In this document: positions 1 through 6,024 of the stretch, in pieces
Layout of the letters: each line of letters begins with the position of its first letter
How positions within the stretch are numbered: position 1 is the first letter of the stretch
Source of the DNA: an uncultured Pelagibacteraceae bacterium
Lineage (GTDB): Bacteria > Pseudomonadota > Alphaproteobacteria > Pelagibacterales > Pelagibacteraceae
NCBI GenBank assembly: GCA_902554195.1
Contig: CACDNT010000012.1
Location: forward strand, 1 to 32,705
Direction of reading: 5' to 3'
DNA length: 32,705 bases
Notes under the pieces: model-generated
What the model saw: the letters and a program-made list of their open reading frames with translations, nothing else
Database searches by the model: none
Told to the model about the DNA's origin: nothing
Made by a program: the position numbers and the translations under genes

Positions 1-1
1 C

Positions 2-340
2 GCTCTTTTTAAAACCTGGCATAGTTCATCTTGGGAAGATAAGTTGAGATTACTAGATAAATTTACGGACAAAAGATGTAGTTGGTTTGGACAAAAAATT
101 ATTTATCAGGAAGCGCCACAAATTTTACCACCTGATTTATATAAAAATATTAAAAGTGAGATTGCTAGACGTATACTAAGTAAGAACAAGGAGAAGTGGC
201 AGACAGTAAATATGGCATATAATGAAATTGACTATTTGAGAGATCAAGCAGATAAAAGAGATGATAAAAATGAATTAAATAAATTAGACGAAATAAATGA
301 TTTTATTATGTCTATTGAAAAAAAATATGAAATTGCCTAG
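2..340 (+). CDS. sbcB: C-terminal end of a probable exodeoxyribonuclease I (partial)
   Basis: The reading frame is open from the first bases of the window, so the 5' part lies outside and only about 112 C-terminal residues are seen. The tail has a pattern I associate with the C-terminal helical part of alphaproteobacterial exonuclease I (3'-5' single-strand DNA exonuclease in recombination and mismatch repair): an F-x-D-K-R segment, then FGQKIIYQEAPQ, then EIARRIL and a charged helical end. The catalytic DnaQ-like domain would be upstream and cannot be checked. A TTG at 44 is only an internal codon. It runs in the same direction as trxA with a 34-base gap, so the two may be co-transcribed. 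The family call rests on a short tail and is moderate; that it is a real coding 3' end is more certain. Confidence 0.55.
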   Translation, partial: ALFKTWHSSSWEDKLRLLDKFTDKRCSWFGQKIIYQEAPQILPPDLYKNIKSEIARRILSKNKEKWQTVNMAYNEIDYLRDQADKRDDKNELNKLDEINDFIMSIEKKYEIA

Positions 341-374
341 TTGACTTTAATAAACAAATTAATAGAAAGGATTT

Positions 375-692
375 ATGCTAATAGATTTTAAAGATGAAGA
401 TTTTGAAAATAAAATTAAAAGTGAGGACATTTCAGTAATTCAATTTAGTGCAGCTTGGTGTGGCCCTTGTAAGTCCTTAAAACCAATTATGGATAAGCTT
501 GCAGTTGAGTATAAAGATAAGGCTGGTTTTTATTACGCTGATATAGAAGATGGTGGTATTAATACTGGAAGTGCTGCGGGAATAAGAGGTGTTCCTACGG
601 TGATAATCTATAAAAAAGGTGTTGAAGTTGATAGAAAAGTTGGTGGCGTACCAGAAAGCCATATGAAAGAGTTTTTAGAAAAAAATATTTAA
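375..692 (+). CDS. trxA: Thioredoxin
   Basis: Small cytoplasmic disulfide reductase of 105 residues, the usual thioredoxin length. The redox site WCGPC is at about residues 28-32, preceded by a beta strand ending in FSAAW. The cis-proline loop (RGVPT) and the following strand and glycine (VIIYKKG) are in the expected order. ATG at 375 is chosen because AGAAAGG lies just upstream at 364-370. It is expected to be reduced by thioredoxin reductase (not in this window) and to serve ribonucleotide reductase and methionine sulfoxide reductase. Its stop codon shares the four bases TTAA (689-692) with the stop of folC on the opposite strand, so the two genes converge with no room for a separate terminator. 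The trxA-folC-accD neighbourhood is common in alphaproteobacteria. Confidence 0.97.
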   Translation: MLIDFKDEDFENKIKSEDISVIQFSAAWCGPCKSLKPIMDKLAVEYKDKAGFYYADIEDGGINTGSAAGIRGVPTVIIYKKGVEVDRKVGGVPESHMKEFLEKNI

Positions 693-1954
693 TTTAAGTT
701 TAATATTTCACCAGCTAGATACAAAGATCCTGTAATTATTAACATATCATTTTCTTTAAGTGTTAAGGACTTAATTGCTTTCTCAACATTGTCTTCGTAT
801 TTAGCATTAAAAACATTTTGAAATTTTTCTTTTAATTTTTTACCACTTATAGCGTTTTGCTGATTAGGGATATCAACAGTGGTTAGAGACGAAATATCTT
901 TAAAGTGCCTAATATATTCTTCGTGATTTTTATTAGACATCATTCCTATAATAAAATGCTTATTACAATCTAAGGTTTGTAGATATTCATTTAAAACTCT
1001 AGCGCCATCTTCATTATGACTTCCATCTAATAATAATCGATTATTTTTGATTAGATTTTTAATTTTTCCAGACTTTATTTCTTGTAATCTGCCAATACTT
1101 TCAATTTTGGTAATTGCATTTTTTATATCATCATCTTTAACTCCTAAATTTAACTGTCTTATTGTTGCAATTGCTGTTGAAATATTTTCTAACTGAAATT
1201 GTCCAAGAATATTTGGCAACGGTAGTTTTAAGCCACCAAATTTATCTTCATAATAAAAAAAACCATTTTCTCCATTAGAATAACTATAATCTTCATTAAA
1301 GAATAATTTATTTGATGAGTTTTGTGAAATTGATTTTTTGATACTTTTTGTTGTTTCAGCCAAGTTTTGCTTAGATACAATTATATTAGAATTTAGAAGA
1401 GAGGATGTTTTTTCAAATACAATTTTTTCAACAGTTTGTTGATCCTCTGGCAACCAATCAAGATGATCTTTACTAATAGAACATACAATACTTGCTAGAT
1501 TATTTTTTAGAATATTAGTCGCATCAAACCTATGAAACAAACCTGCCTCTATTAAATTAATATTATCGGGAAATTGAGCAGCCTTATAGAAATAACAAGC
1601 AGATAATGCCTCAAAAAAAGTTAAAGGATTTTGATCATTCACTTTTTCAATTTCCTCAAAAAGATCAGTTAATTTATCATCGTTAAGCATATTATTATTA
1701 AAAACAAATCTCTCGTTAATTTTTTGTATATGAGGACTTGTGTAAACATTACATCTCATTTTTGCCTCTTTTAGAATTGAAAAAATTGCATTTATTGTTG
1801 ATTGTTTGCCATTAGTTCCCACTACAGATATTGCTTTGATTTTATCCTGTGGATTACCTAGTTTTTCACAAAGATTTTTTATACGATCTAAACTTAAATC
1901 AATCTCTTTAGGATGCAACCTTTGTAAGTGATTGAGTGTTTTCTGAAGTTTCAT
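689..1954 (-). CDS. folC: Dihydrofolate synthase / folylpolyglutamate synthase
   Basis: Mur-ligase-family ATP-dependent enzyme that adds glutamate to dihydropteroate and to folates. It has 421 residues, a normal length. The N-terminus has the family segment HPKEIDLSLDRI, followed by the P-loop at about residues 46-53. In this copy the loop reads GTNGKQST, whereas the family consensus is GTNGKGS. Later come the SKDHLDWL segment (family SxDHxxxLG), the LLDGSHNEDGA motif for the C-terminal glutamate-ligase domain, and a C-terminal ITGSLYLAGE. The start at 1954 lies 47 bases inside the 3' end of accD, which suggests translational coupling. It converges on trxA. The Gln in the P-loop is the one odd residue; the rest looks intact, so the assignment is firm but activity is not proven. 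Confidence 0.93.
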   Translation of the reverse strand: MKLQKTLNHLQRLHPKEIDLSLDRIKNLCEKLGNPQDKIKAISVVGTNGKQSTINAIFSILKEAKMRCNVYTSPHIQKINERFVFNNNMLNDDKLTDLFEEIEKVNDQNPLTFFEALSACYFYKAAQFPDNINLIEAGLFHRFDATNILKNNLASIVCSISKDHLDWLPEDQQTVEKIVFEKTSSLLNSNIIVSKQNLAETTKSIKKSISQNSSNKLFFNEDYSYSNGENGFFYYEDKFGGLKLPLPNILGQFQLENISTAIATIRQLNLGVKDDDIKNAITKIESIGRLQEIKSGKIKNLIKNNRLLLDGSHNEDGARVLNEYLQTLDCNKHFIIGMMSNKNHEEYIRHFKDISSLTTVDIPNQQNAISGKKLKEKFQNVFNAKYEDNVEKAIKSLTLKENDMLIITGSLYLAGEILNLN

Positions 1955-2807
1955 TTTCTTCAGTGGTTATAGCATCATTTTTATTTAATAGAATTGATAA
2001 TATGATACTTAATTTTTCTTTAAGATTTTTTCTGTCAACAATTAAATCCACAAAACCAGTTTTTTGAACATAAGAACTTTTTTGAAAATCTTCTGGCAGA
2101 CTTTCTTTAACAGTTCCTTCAATAACACGTTTGCCTGCAAAGGCTATTAAAGCATGATCAGATTCTGCTATATGTAAATCTCCGAGCATTGCATATGAAG
2201 CTGTAATCCCTCCAGCAGTTGGATCTGTCAAACAGACTAAGTAAGGTAAATTATTTTTTTTGAGTTCATTTATAGCAAGTGTTGTTCTTGTCATCTGGGA
2301 TAAGGAAATTAAACTTTCCATCATTCTCATACCGCCACCTGAACTAAAGCAAATAAATGGAGTTTTATTTTCTATTGCGTGTTGAATACCATATAAAAAA
2401 GCCTCACCTTCAGCAGCTGCCATTGAGGCTCCTAAAAATTCGAAATCTGATGCAACCGCAGTAATTTTGATATTATCTATCGATCCCGATACTACCATCA
2501 TCCCACAATCTAAACCTGTTTTATTTCTCGCACTTTTCAATCTATCTTTATAAGATTTTGAGTCTGTCCAATTTAAAGGATCATCACTCGGGATAGGTGT
2601 TTTAAAGATCTCGTAATTATTTTTCCCAAAAAATATATCAAATCTTTGTTTTGGTTTAATTTTATGATGTTTATTACAATCCGGACATACCCAAAGATTT
2701 TGCTCTAAATTTTTTTTTAGAATTGGACCTTTGCAACAAGATGTCCAATCACTTTTTGCAATATCATCTTTTGAGGCTCTTTTATGAATTGCAGTTTTAA
2801 TTTTTTT
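1908..2807 (-). CDS. accD: Acetyl-CoA carboxylase carboxyltransferase subunit beta, 5' end disrupted
   Basis: Beta subunit of the carboxyltransferase that transfers CO2 from biotin to acetyl-CoA in fatty acid synthesis. The frame is open from just after an in-frame stop at 2808-2810 and gives 299 residues, close to the family's ~300. The N-terminal zinc ribbon is present (Cys near residues 24, 25, 41 and 44, with a CPDC second pair), but the first pair is adjacent instead of CxxC. The carboxyltransferase core follows (SGGGMRMMES, LTDPTAGGITASYA, ALIAFAGKRVIEGT). There is no ATG, GTG or TTG before the TTG at 2538-2540, which would remove the whole zinc domain. Immediately upstream, the DNA is the start of hisG in a different frame. 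The usual short N-terminal leader is therefore missing. A -1 slip on an A9 run would fuse it to the hisG start; an indel or chimeric assembly is the other explanation. The 3' end overlaps folC. Confidence 0.85.
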   Translation of the reverse strand, partial: KKIKTAIHKRASKDDIAKSDWTSCCKGPILKKNLEQNLWVCPDCNKHHKIKPKQRFDIFFGKNNYEIFKTPIPSDDPLNWTDSKSYKDRLKSARNKTGLDCGMMVVSGSIDNIKITAVASDFEFLGASMAAAEGEAFLYGIQHAIENKTPFICFSSGGGMRMMESLISLSQMTRTTLAINELKKNNLPYLVCLTDPTAGGITASYAMLGDLHIAESDHALIAFAGKRVIEGTVKESLPEDFQKSSYVQKTGFVDLIVDRKNLKEKLSIILSILLNKNDAITTEENETSENTQSLTKVAS

Positions 2808-2881
2808 TTAGTGAAAATTTTTAAAACATCTTTTCTTAACCGTCCCTTACTAGGTATTCCTATATTTATAAAATTTTTCAT
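2717..2881 (-). pseudogene. hisG: 5' fragment of ATP phosphoribosyltransferase (hisG) fused to accD
   Basis: ATG at 2879-2881 overlaps the hisZ stop as ATGA, so this is a properly placed, translationally coupled start. The first roughly 28-30 codons read as a HisG N-terminus: MKNFINIGIPSKGRL and then RKDVLKIF. HisG catalyses the first step of histidine synthesis and needs about 210-300 residues. Near 2795-2810 the similarity ends and accD sequence begins in another frame. In the hisG frame translation ends at a TAA at 2717-2719, giving a 54-residue product whose second half is accD DNA read out of frame. The nucleotide-binding and PRPP-binding parts of HisG are absent. The cause could be a genomic deletion, an assembly or amplification chimera, or a rearranged genome with hisG elsewhere. 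The hisG identity of the stub rests on about 28 residues plus its position after hisZ. Confidence 0.75.
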
Positions 2882-3936
2882 AACTGAGAATTTAAGTTTA
2901 GAGCTGCTCCAACTGCGGGTACATTTTTTTTTGAGCCAAGATCAGAAATTAATTTGTCATAACGACCACCATTGCAGCAATTAATAATTTTTGACTTTGA
3001 TTTGATGTCTATTTTAAAAACTATGCCAGTGTAATACTCCAATTGTCTACCAAAGGCAGTAGAGAAAATTACATTTAATTTTGAAATTTTGTTTTTTGAG
3101 ATAGGAAAATATTTTTGATCAACAAAAAGATTTATTTTATTTTTTTTAAAAAATTTATTCAACACCTTTGCAGCTTTATTTATTGGACATTTAATTTTCA
3201 AAAACTCTTTAATAATTTTCGATGTATTACTTCCTTTACTTGCTCTTCTTGGGTCCTTAATTTTTTTATCAAACCTTTCTAAAATTTCTTTTAATGTTCT
3301 ACCTGCAACAATAGATGATTGATCATCCTTTAACATTTTTAAATATCTTCTTTTATCAACTTCAACAATAGTTGGATCTACATCAGAATTTGTCTCTAAT
3401 CTTTTTAGTAAATCACTGAAATAATCTTCTCGCCAAAAATGTCTTGTAAGTCTTAATTTCCATCTTTTCGGTATATCTAATTTCGATATTAGAAGATTAA
3501 AAATTTCCACATTGCCGATAGTGAGAGTACCCGAAGAGTATTTTAGATTTTTTAGTGATTTAAGTGATGTATTTATAATTTCTTTGTCATCATTTTTTTC
3601 ATCTTTTGATCCTATAATCTCGAAACCAACTTGATTTCGAATTATAGAGTCCTTTTTATTTTGAGATTTTCTATAGGCCTGTCCACTATAAAATATTTTT
3701 TCTTTACCTTTTAGATTATTTTCTAAATATCTAAGACAAGAAGCAATTGTAAGGTCAGGTCTTAAACATAATTCATTACCTGTCTGATCTATAAATGAAA
3801 AAATAAATTTTCTAAAACTTTCCCCAGATCTTTGAACTATATGATTTGTTTCAATAACTGATGGTAATTCAATATATTTAAATCCTTTAGACTGAACTGA
3901 TCTAAGGATTTTGTTAGATAAATTTTTTGATTTCAT
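2878..3936 (-). CDS. hisZ: ATP phosphoribosyltransferase regulatory subunit
   Basis: HisZ is a catalytically inactive paralogue of histidyl-tRNA synthetase that forms a hetero-octamer with short-form HisG and gives histidine feedback inhibition. This 352-residue protein has the class II synthetase fold signatures: a motif-2-like region (CLRPDLTIASCLRYLE, then FYSGQAYRKSQ) and a C-terminal glycine-rich motif-3-like region (GGRYDKLISDLG). The anticodon-binding domain of true HisRS is missing, as expected for HisZ. ATG at 3934-3936 overlaps the end of hisS by 23 bases, and its TGA overlaps the hisG ATG, so hisS-hisZ-hisG is one coupled operon. A HisZ implies a short-form HisG partner; only the first ~30 codons of that partner are present here. 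HisS-like paralogy is visible, but the missing C-terminal domain and the position support HisZ. Confidence 0.88.
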   Translation of the reverse strand: MKSKNLSNKILRSVQSKGFKYIELPSVIETNHIVQRSGESFRKFIFSFIDQTGNELCLRPDLTIASCLRYLENNLKGKEKIFYSGQAYRKSQNKKDSIIRNQVGFEIIGSKDEKNDDKEIINTSLKSLKNLKYSSGTLTIGNVEIFNLLISKLDIPKRWKLRLTRHFWREDYFSDLLKRLETNSDVDPTIVEVDKRRYLKMLKDDQSSIVAGRTLKEILERFDKKIKDPRRASKGSNTSKIIKEFLKIKCPINKAAKVLNKFFKKNKINLFVDQKYFPISKNKISKLNVIFSTAFGRQLEYYTGIVFKIDIKSKSKIINCCNGGRYDKLISDLGSKKNVPAVGAALNLNSQL

Positions 3937-5311
3937 TTATTAAATTTTCTTTAGGAAATGTAATTTGGTTATTCTCCCCTTTAGCCCCAAGTAGATTTTT
4001 TAATGTTATTTTATTATCTTTAAATTCATTTTCACCGCAGATAACTGCGGCTGGACATTCTCTTTTATTAGCATAAGTAAGTTGCTTACCTAGATTTTTT
4101 TTACTATCCAAAAATATTTCAGAGTTAATATTATTTTTTCTTAAATTATTTAAAATTTCGTAATAATTTTTTAAATATTTTTCATCCATTACACAAACAA
4201 TAACTGGATTTTTTGTATCAACTTTTATTTGATTTAATTGCATCATTGCAAATAGCAATCTATCAACACCAATACTTACACCAGTCCCTGGAATATCTAC
4301 TCCCTTAAATCTCGAAATTAATTTATTATACTGTCCACCTGAACAAATACTTCCAATATCAACTTCCTTACCCTTAATATTTTTTGCTTTAAAATTTAGA
4401 TTGGTTTCAACACAAAACCCATCGTAATAATCTAAACCTCTAACTATCGTAAAATTAGTTTTTACTTGATTGGAATAATTTCCAAAGTTCAAAACTTCAA
4501 ATAATTCCTCTAATTCTTTAATGCCCTCTTGGGTAATAGGATTTTTAAAATTTTCTTTAAGTTCCTTCAAATCTTTAATCTTTAAAAAATTTAAGATTTT
4601 TGAAGCTTGCTCATCACTTAGGTTTGCTCCTTTTGTTATAGCTCCACTTTTATCTTTTCTCTCTTTTTTTAACAATTCTTCAACACCCTTTAAACCAAAC
4701 CCGGGCTTATCGAGTTTATCAATAGCTCTCATTACTTTGATTTGTTTATCTTTTTCAATTTTCAAATCCACAATTAAACCTTGAACGATTTTTCTGTTGC
4801 TCACATTGATTGTAAACTGATCTTTTTTTAAACCACAATCTACTAAAGTATTTGAGATTAGATTGCATAACTCAGCATTAGCTTGTGCCGAATTAACATT
4901 TCCAACTATATCACAATCTGCTTGAGTAAATTCCCTGTACCTAGCATTTCCAGATTTTTCATTTCTGAATACATTTTGAATTGCATATCTTTTATATATT
5001 GAGGGAAGCTCTTGATTATTCTGTGCAACAAATCTAGCAAGTGGACTAGATAAATCATATCTTAAAGTAATATTCTTTTCACCATCATCAAATGTAAACA
5101 CATCAGACATAGGGTTATTCTCATCCTCTGCAAGAAAAGAGCCTATATTTTCACTAATTTCAAATGATGGTGTTTCCAACGGATCAAATCCATATTTGAT
5201 AAAATTTTTCTCAATAACCCTTAATAGTCTTTTTTTGAGAAGTAATTTTTTATTCCATCTATCTTCAAAACCTGAGGGTAATCCAGGAATTAATTTATTT
5301 TTTTTATTCAT
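3914..5311 (-). CDS. hisS: Histidyl-tRNA synthetase (alphaproteobacterial type)
   Basis: Class II aminoacyl-tRNA synthetase charging tRNA-His. Translation from ATG at 5309-5311 gives 465 residues; an in-frame extension to 5359 exists but runs through the tRNA-His gene and is rejected. Motif 2 reads QNVFRNEKSGNARYREFTQADCDIVG-like (about residues 119-144), the alphaproteobacterial form, not the common MFRYERPQKGR form. The histidine-binding region includes RGLDYYDGF and the motif 3 region GTGVSIGVDRLL. A C-terminal anticodon-binding domain follows (VIVCVMDEKY to the end). The only purine-rich ribosome-binding candidate is AAGG about 9 bases upstream of ATG, which lies inside the 3' acceptor strand of the tRNA-His gene. 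So either tRNA processing and hisS translation compete, or hisS is translated from an almost leaderless processed mRNA. It overlaps hisZ downstream. Confidence 0.95.
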   Translation of the reverse strand: MNKKNKLIPGLPSGFEDRWNKKLLLKKRLLRVIEKNFIKYGFDPLETPSFEISENIGSFLAEDENNPMSDVFTFDDGEKNITLRYDLSSPLARFVAQNNQELPSIYKRYAIQNVFRNEKSGNARYREFTQADCDIVGNVNSAQANAELCNLISNTLVDCGLKKDQFTINVSNRKIVQGLIVDLKIEKDKQIKVMRAIDKLDKPGFGLKGVEELLKKERKDKSGAITKGANLSDEQASKILNFLKIKDLKELKENFKNPITQEGIKELEELFEVLNFGNYSNQVKTNFTIVRGLDYYDGFCVETNLNFKAKNIKGKEVDIGSICSGGQYNKLISRFKGVDIPGTGVSIGVDRLLFAMMQLNQIKVDTKNPVIVCVMDEKYLKNYYEILNNLRKNNINSEIFLDSKKNLGKQLTYANKRECPAAVICGENEFKDNKITLKNLLGAKGENNQITFPKENLINEIKKFI

Positions 5312-5315
5312 TTTT

Positions 5316-5389
5316 TGGTACCTTGAGTAGGTTACGCTCCTACGACTTCGGATCCACAAACCGACGTGATGCTATTTCACCATCAAGGC
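5316..5389 (-). tRNA. tRNA-His (GTG) with atypical D- and T-loops
   Basis: A 74-base cloverleaf can be drawn by hand. The acceptor stem is GCCTTGA with TCAAGGT (first pair G-U), the discriminator is A73, and CCA is encoded. The D-stem is GTGA/TCAC with a loop AATAGCA that lacks the usual GG. The anticodon arm is TCGGT-TTGTGGA-TCCGA with anticodon GTG and a T-T mismatch next to the loop. The T-stem is GTAGG/CCTAC with a loop AGCGTAA in place of TTCRANY. Base -1 is T, not G, and position 73 is A; the loss of G-1/C73 fits the known alphaproteobacterial tRNA-His exception and the matching HisRS type. The 3' CCA ends four bases before the hisS ATG. It may be the functional tRNA-His, or a tRNA-like leader element of hisS; the stems are convincing but the loops are strange. 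Confidence 0.75.
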
Positions 5390-5429
5390 ATATCCTTTTT
5401 TGTTTTATCTTATTTTGTTGTTATTTAAA

Positions 5430-5435
5430 ATTATA
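5430..5435 (-). promoter_or_regulatory. Possible -10 element for the tRNA-His/hisS operon
   Basis: A TATAAT hexamer reads on the minus strand 41 bases upstream of tRNA-His. Because it lies in the palindrome ATTATAAT, the plus strand also has TATAAT at 5432-5437. No good -35 is seen at 16-18 bases, so the call is weak. In this AT-rich stretch (5391-5450) nothing else is recognisable. Confidence 0.3.
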
Positions 5436-5451
5436 ATATAAATGATTATTC

Positions 5452-5575
5452 GCTAGCTTTAGCCAGCATGGAAATGAGTGTGCACACCTCTATTAGTTCC
5501 CCTAAGAGCAAGTCCAAGGGTACCCGAGTTTAATCTGTAATTGGTCTCATTTTTATTCATGAGCAGCTTTTTAGA
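5452..5575 (-). ncRNA. Candidate structured RNA or leader with a short His-containing reading frame
   Basis: A block of about 90 bases (5461-5550) is near 46% G+C, far above its surroundings, and lies between the cspA terminator and tRNA-His/hisS. On the minus strand it can form several stems: CTCTTAG with CTA-AT-AGAG around a GGGAA loop (5488-5508), GCTGGC/GCTAGC around TAAA (5452-5467), the palindromes GTGTGCACAC (5478-5487) and GGGTACCC, and a TGGA/TCCA closing pair. It also holds a 33-codon open frame from ATG at 5560 to TAA at 5459, with codons for V-H-T-H-F-H near its end overlapping one palindrome. No clear ribosome-binding site precedes it. It does not match tmRNA, SRP RNA, RNase P or a tRNA as far as I can tell. 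A histidine-sensing leader, a stand-alone small RNA (either strand) or a conserved micropeptide are all possible. Confidence 0.4.
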
Positions 5576-5600
5576 CAAAAATTGAAATTATTCAACCCTA

Positions 5601-5638
5601 AAAAGAAAAAGACGTTTTCTTATTTCTAAGAAAACGCC
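5601..5638 (-). terminator. Rho-independent terminator after cspA
   Basis: A perfect 10-bp inverted repeat (5613-5622 with 5627-5636, loop 5623-5626) is followed on the minus strand by a T-rich tract (TTTTTCTTTT, 5601-5610). It lies 17 bases beyond the cspA stop and separates cspA from the structured island and the histidine operon. Confidence 0.85.
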
Positions 5639-5655
5639 CTTGTAAAATATTTAAA

Positions 5656-5868
5656 TTAATCTAATTTTTTTAAATTTACTGCTGAAGGACCTTTTGGACC
5701 ATCCTCTAAAGTAAATTCTAATTTATCTCCTTCATTGAGAAATCTCATTCCTGCTGCTTTCACTGCACTGGCATGAACAAACGCATCTTTTTCTTTATCG
5801 TCTCTTTCTATGAAACCATAGCCTTTTTTACCATTAAACCATTTTACTTTTCCTTGAATTGTACTCAT
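5656..5868 (-). CDS. cspA: Cold-shock-domain protein (CspA family)
   Basis: Single cold-shock domain of 70 residues, the standard length, binding single-stranded RNA/DNA as an RNA chaperone. RNP1-type KGYGFIE (about residues 15-21) and RNP2-type DAFVHASAV (about 28-36) are both present, after the N-terminal [14 protein letters not shown] at 5866-5868 is preceded by an AAAGGA ribosome-binding sequence. It is the last gene of the infA/tRNA-Phe side of the operon, or has its own promoter in the 75 bases after tRNA-Phe, and it ends in a clear terminator. Which paralogue of the Csp family it corresponds to cannot be told from one window. Confidence 0.95.
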   Translation of the reverse strand: MSTIQGKVKWFNGKKGYGFIERDDKEKDAFVHASAVKAAGMRFLNEGDKLEFTLEDGPKGPSAVNLKKLD

Positions 5869-5943
5869 CTTTTTACTTGTCCTTTTGTTATTTATATAAG
5901 TTAGAAGTTAATTTCTTTGTATAATAATTTCAAGATGTTTTGG

Positions 5944-6018
5944 TGGTGCCTCGGGAAGGATTCGCACCTCCGACACAAGCCTTTTCAGGGCTCTGCTCTA
6001 CTCCTGAGCTACCGAGGC
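5944..6018 (-). tRNA. tRNA-Phe (GAA)
   Basis: A 75-base cloverleaf with acceptor GCCTCGG/CCGAGGC, A73 and encoded CCA. The D-arm GCTC-AGGAGTA-GAGC is normal, the anticodon loop CTGAAAA gives anticodon GAA, and the T-stem is GGAGG/CCTTC. The T-loop is TGCGAAT, with G at position 55 where T is almost universal. It begins six bases after the infA stop, so it is probably processed from the infA transcript. Confidence 0.93.
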
Positions 6019-6024
6019 AAAAAG

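Noticed and set aside
2784..2984. 66-codon plus-strand open frame over the hisG/accD junction
   Set aside because: It is antisense to hisZ and hisG, with poly-Phe composition and no ribosome-binding site.
5312..5359. N-terminal extension of hisS
   Set aside because: The extra 16 codons are tRNA-His sequence read out as protein; the ATG at 5311 gives the normal HisRS start.
5452..5575. Two-piece alphaproteobacterial tmRNA
   Set aside because: No tag-peptide frame ending in Ala-Ala and no TTCGA-type T-arm partnered with an acceptor end were found.
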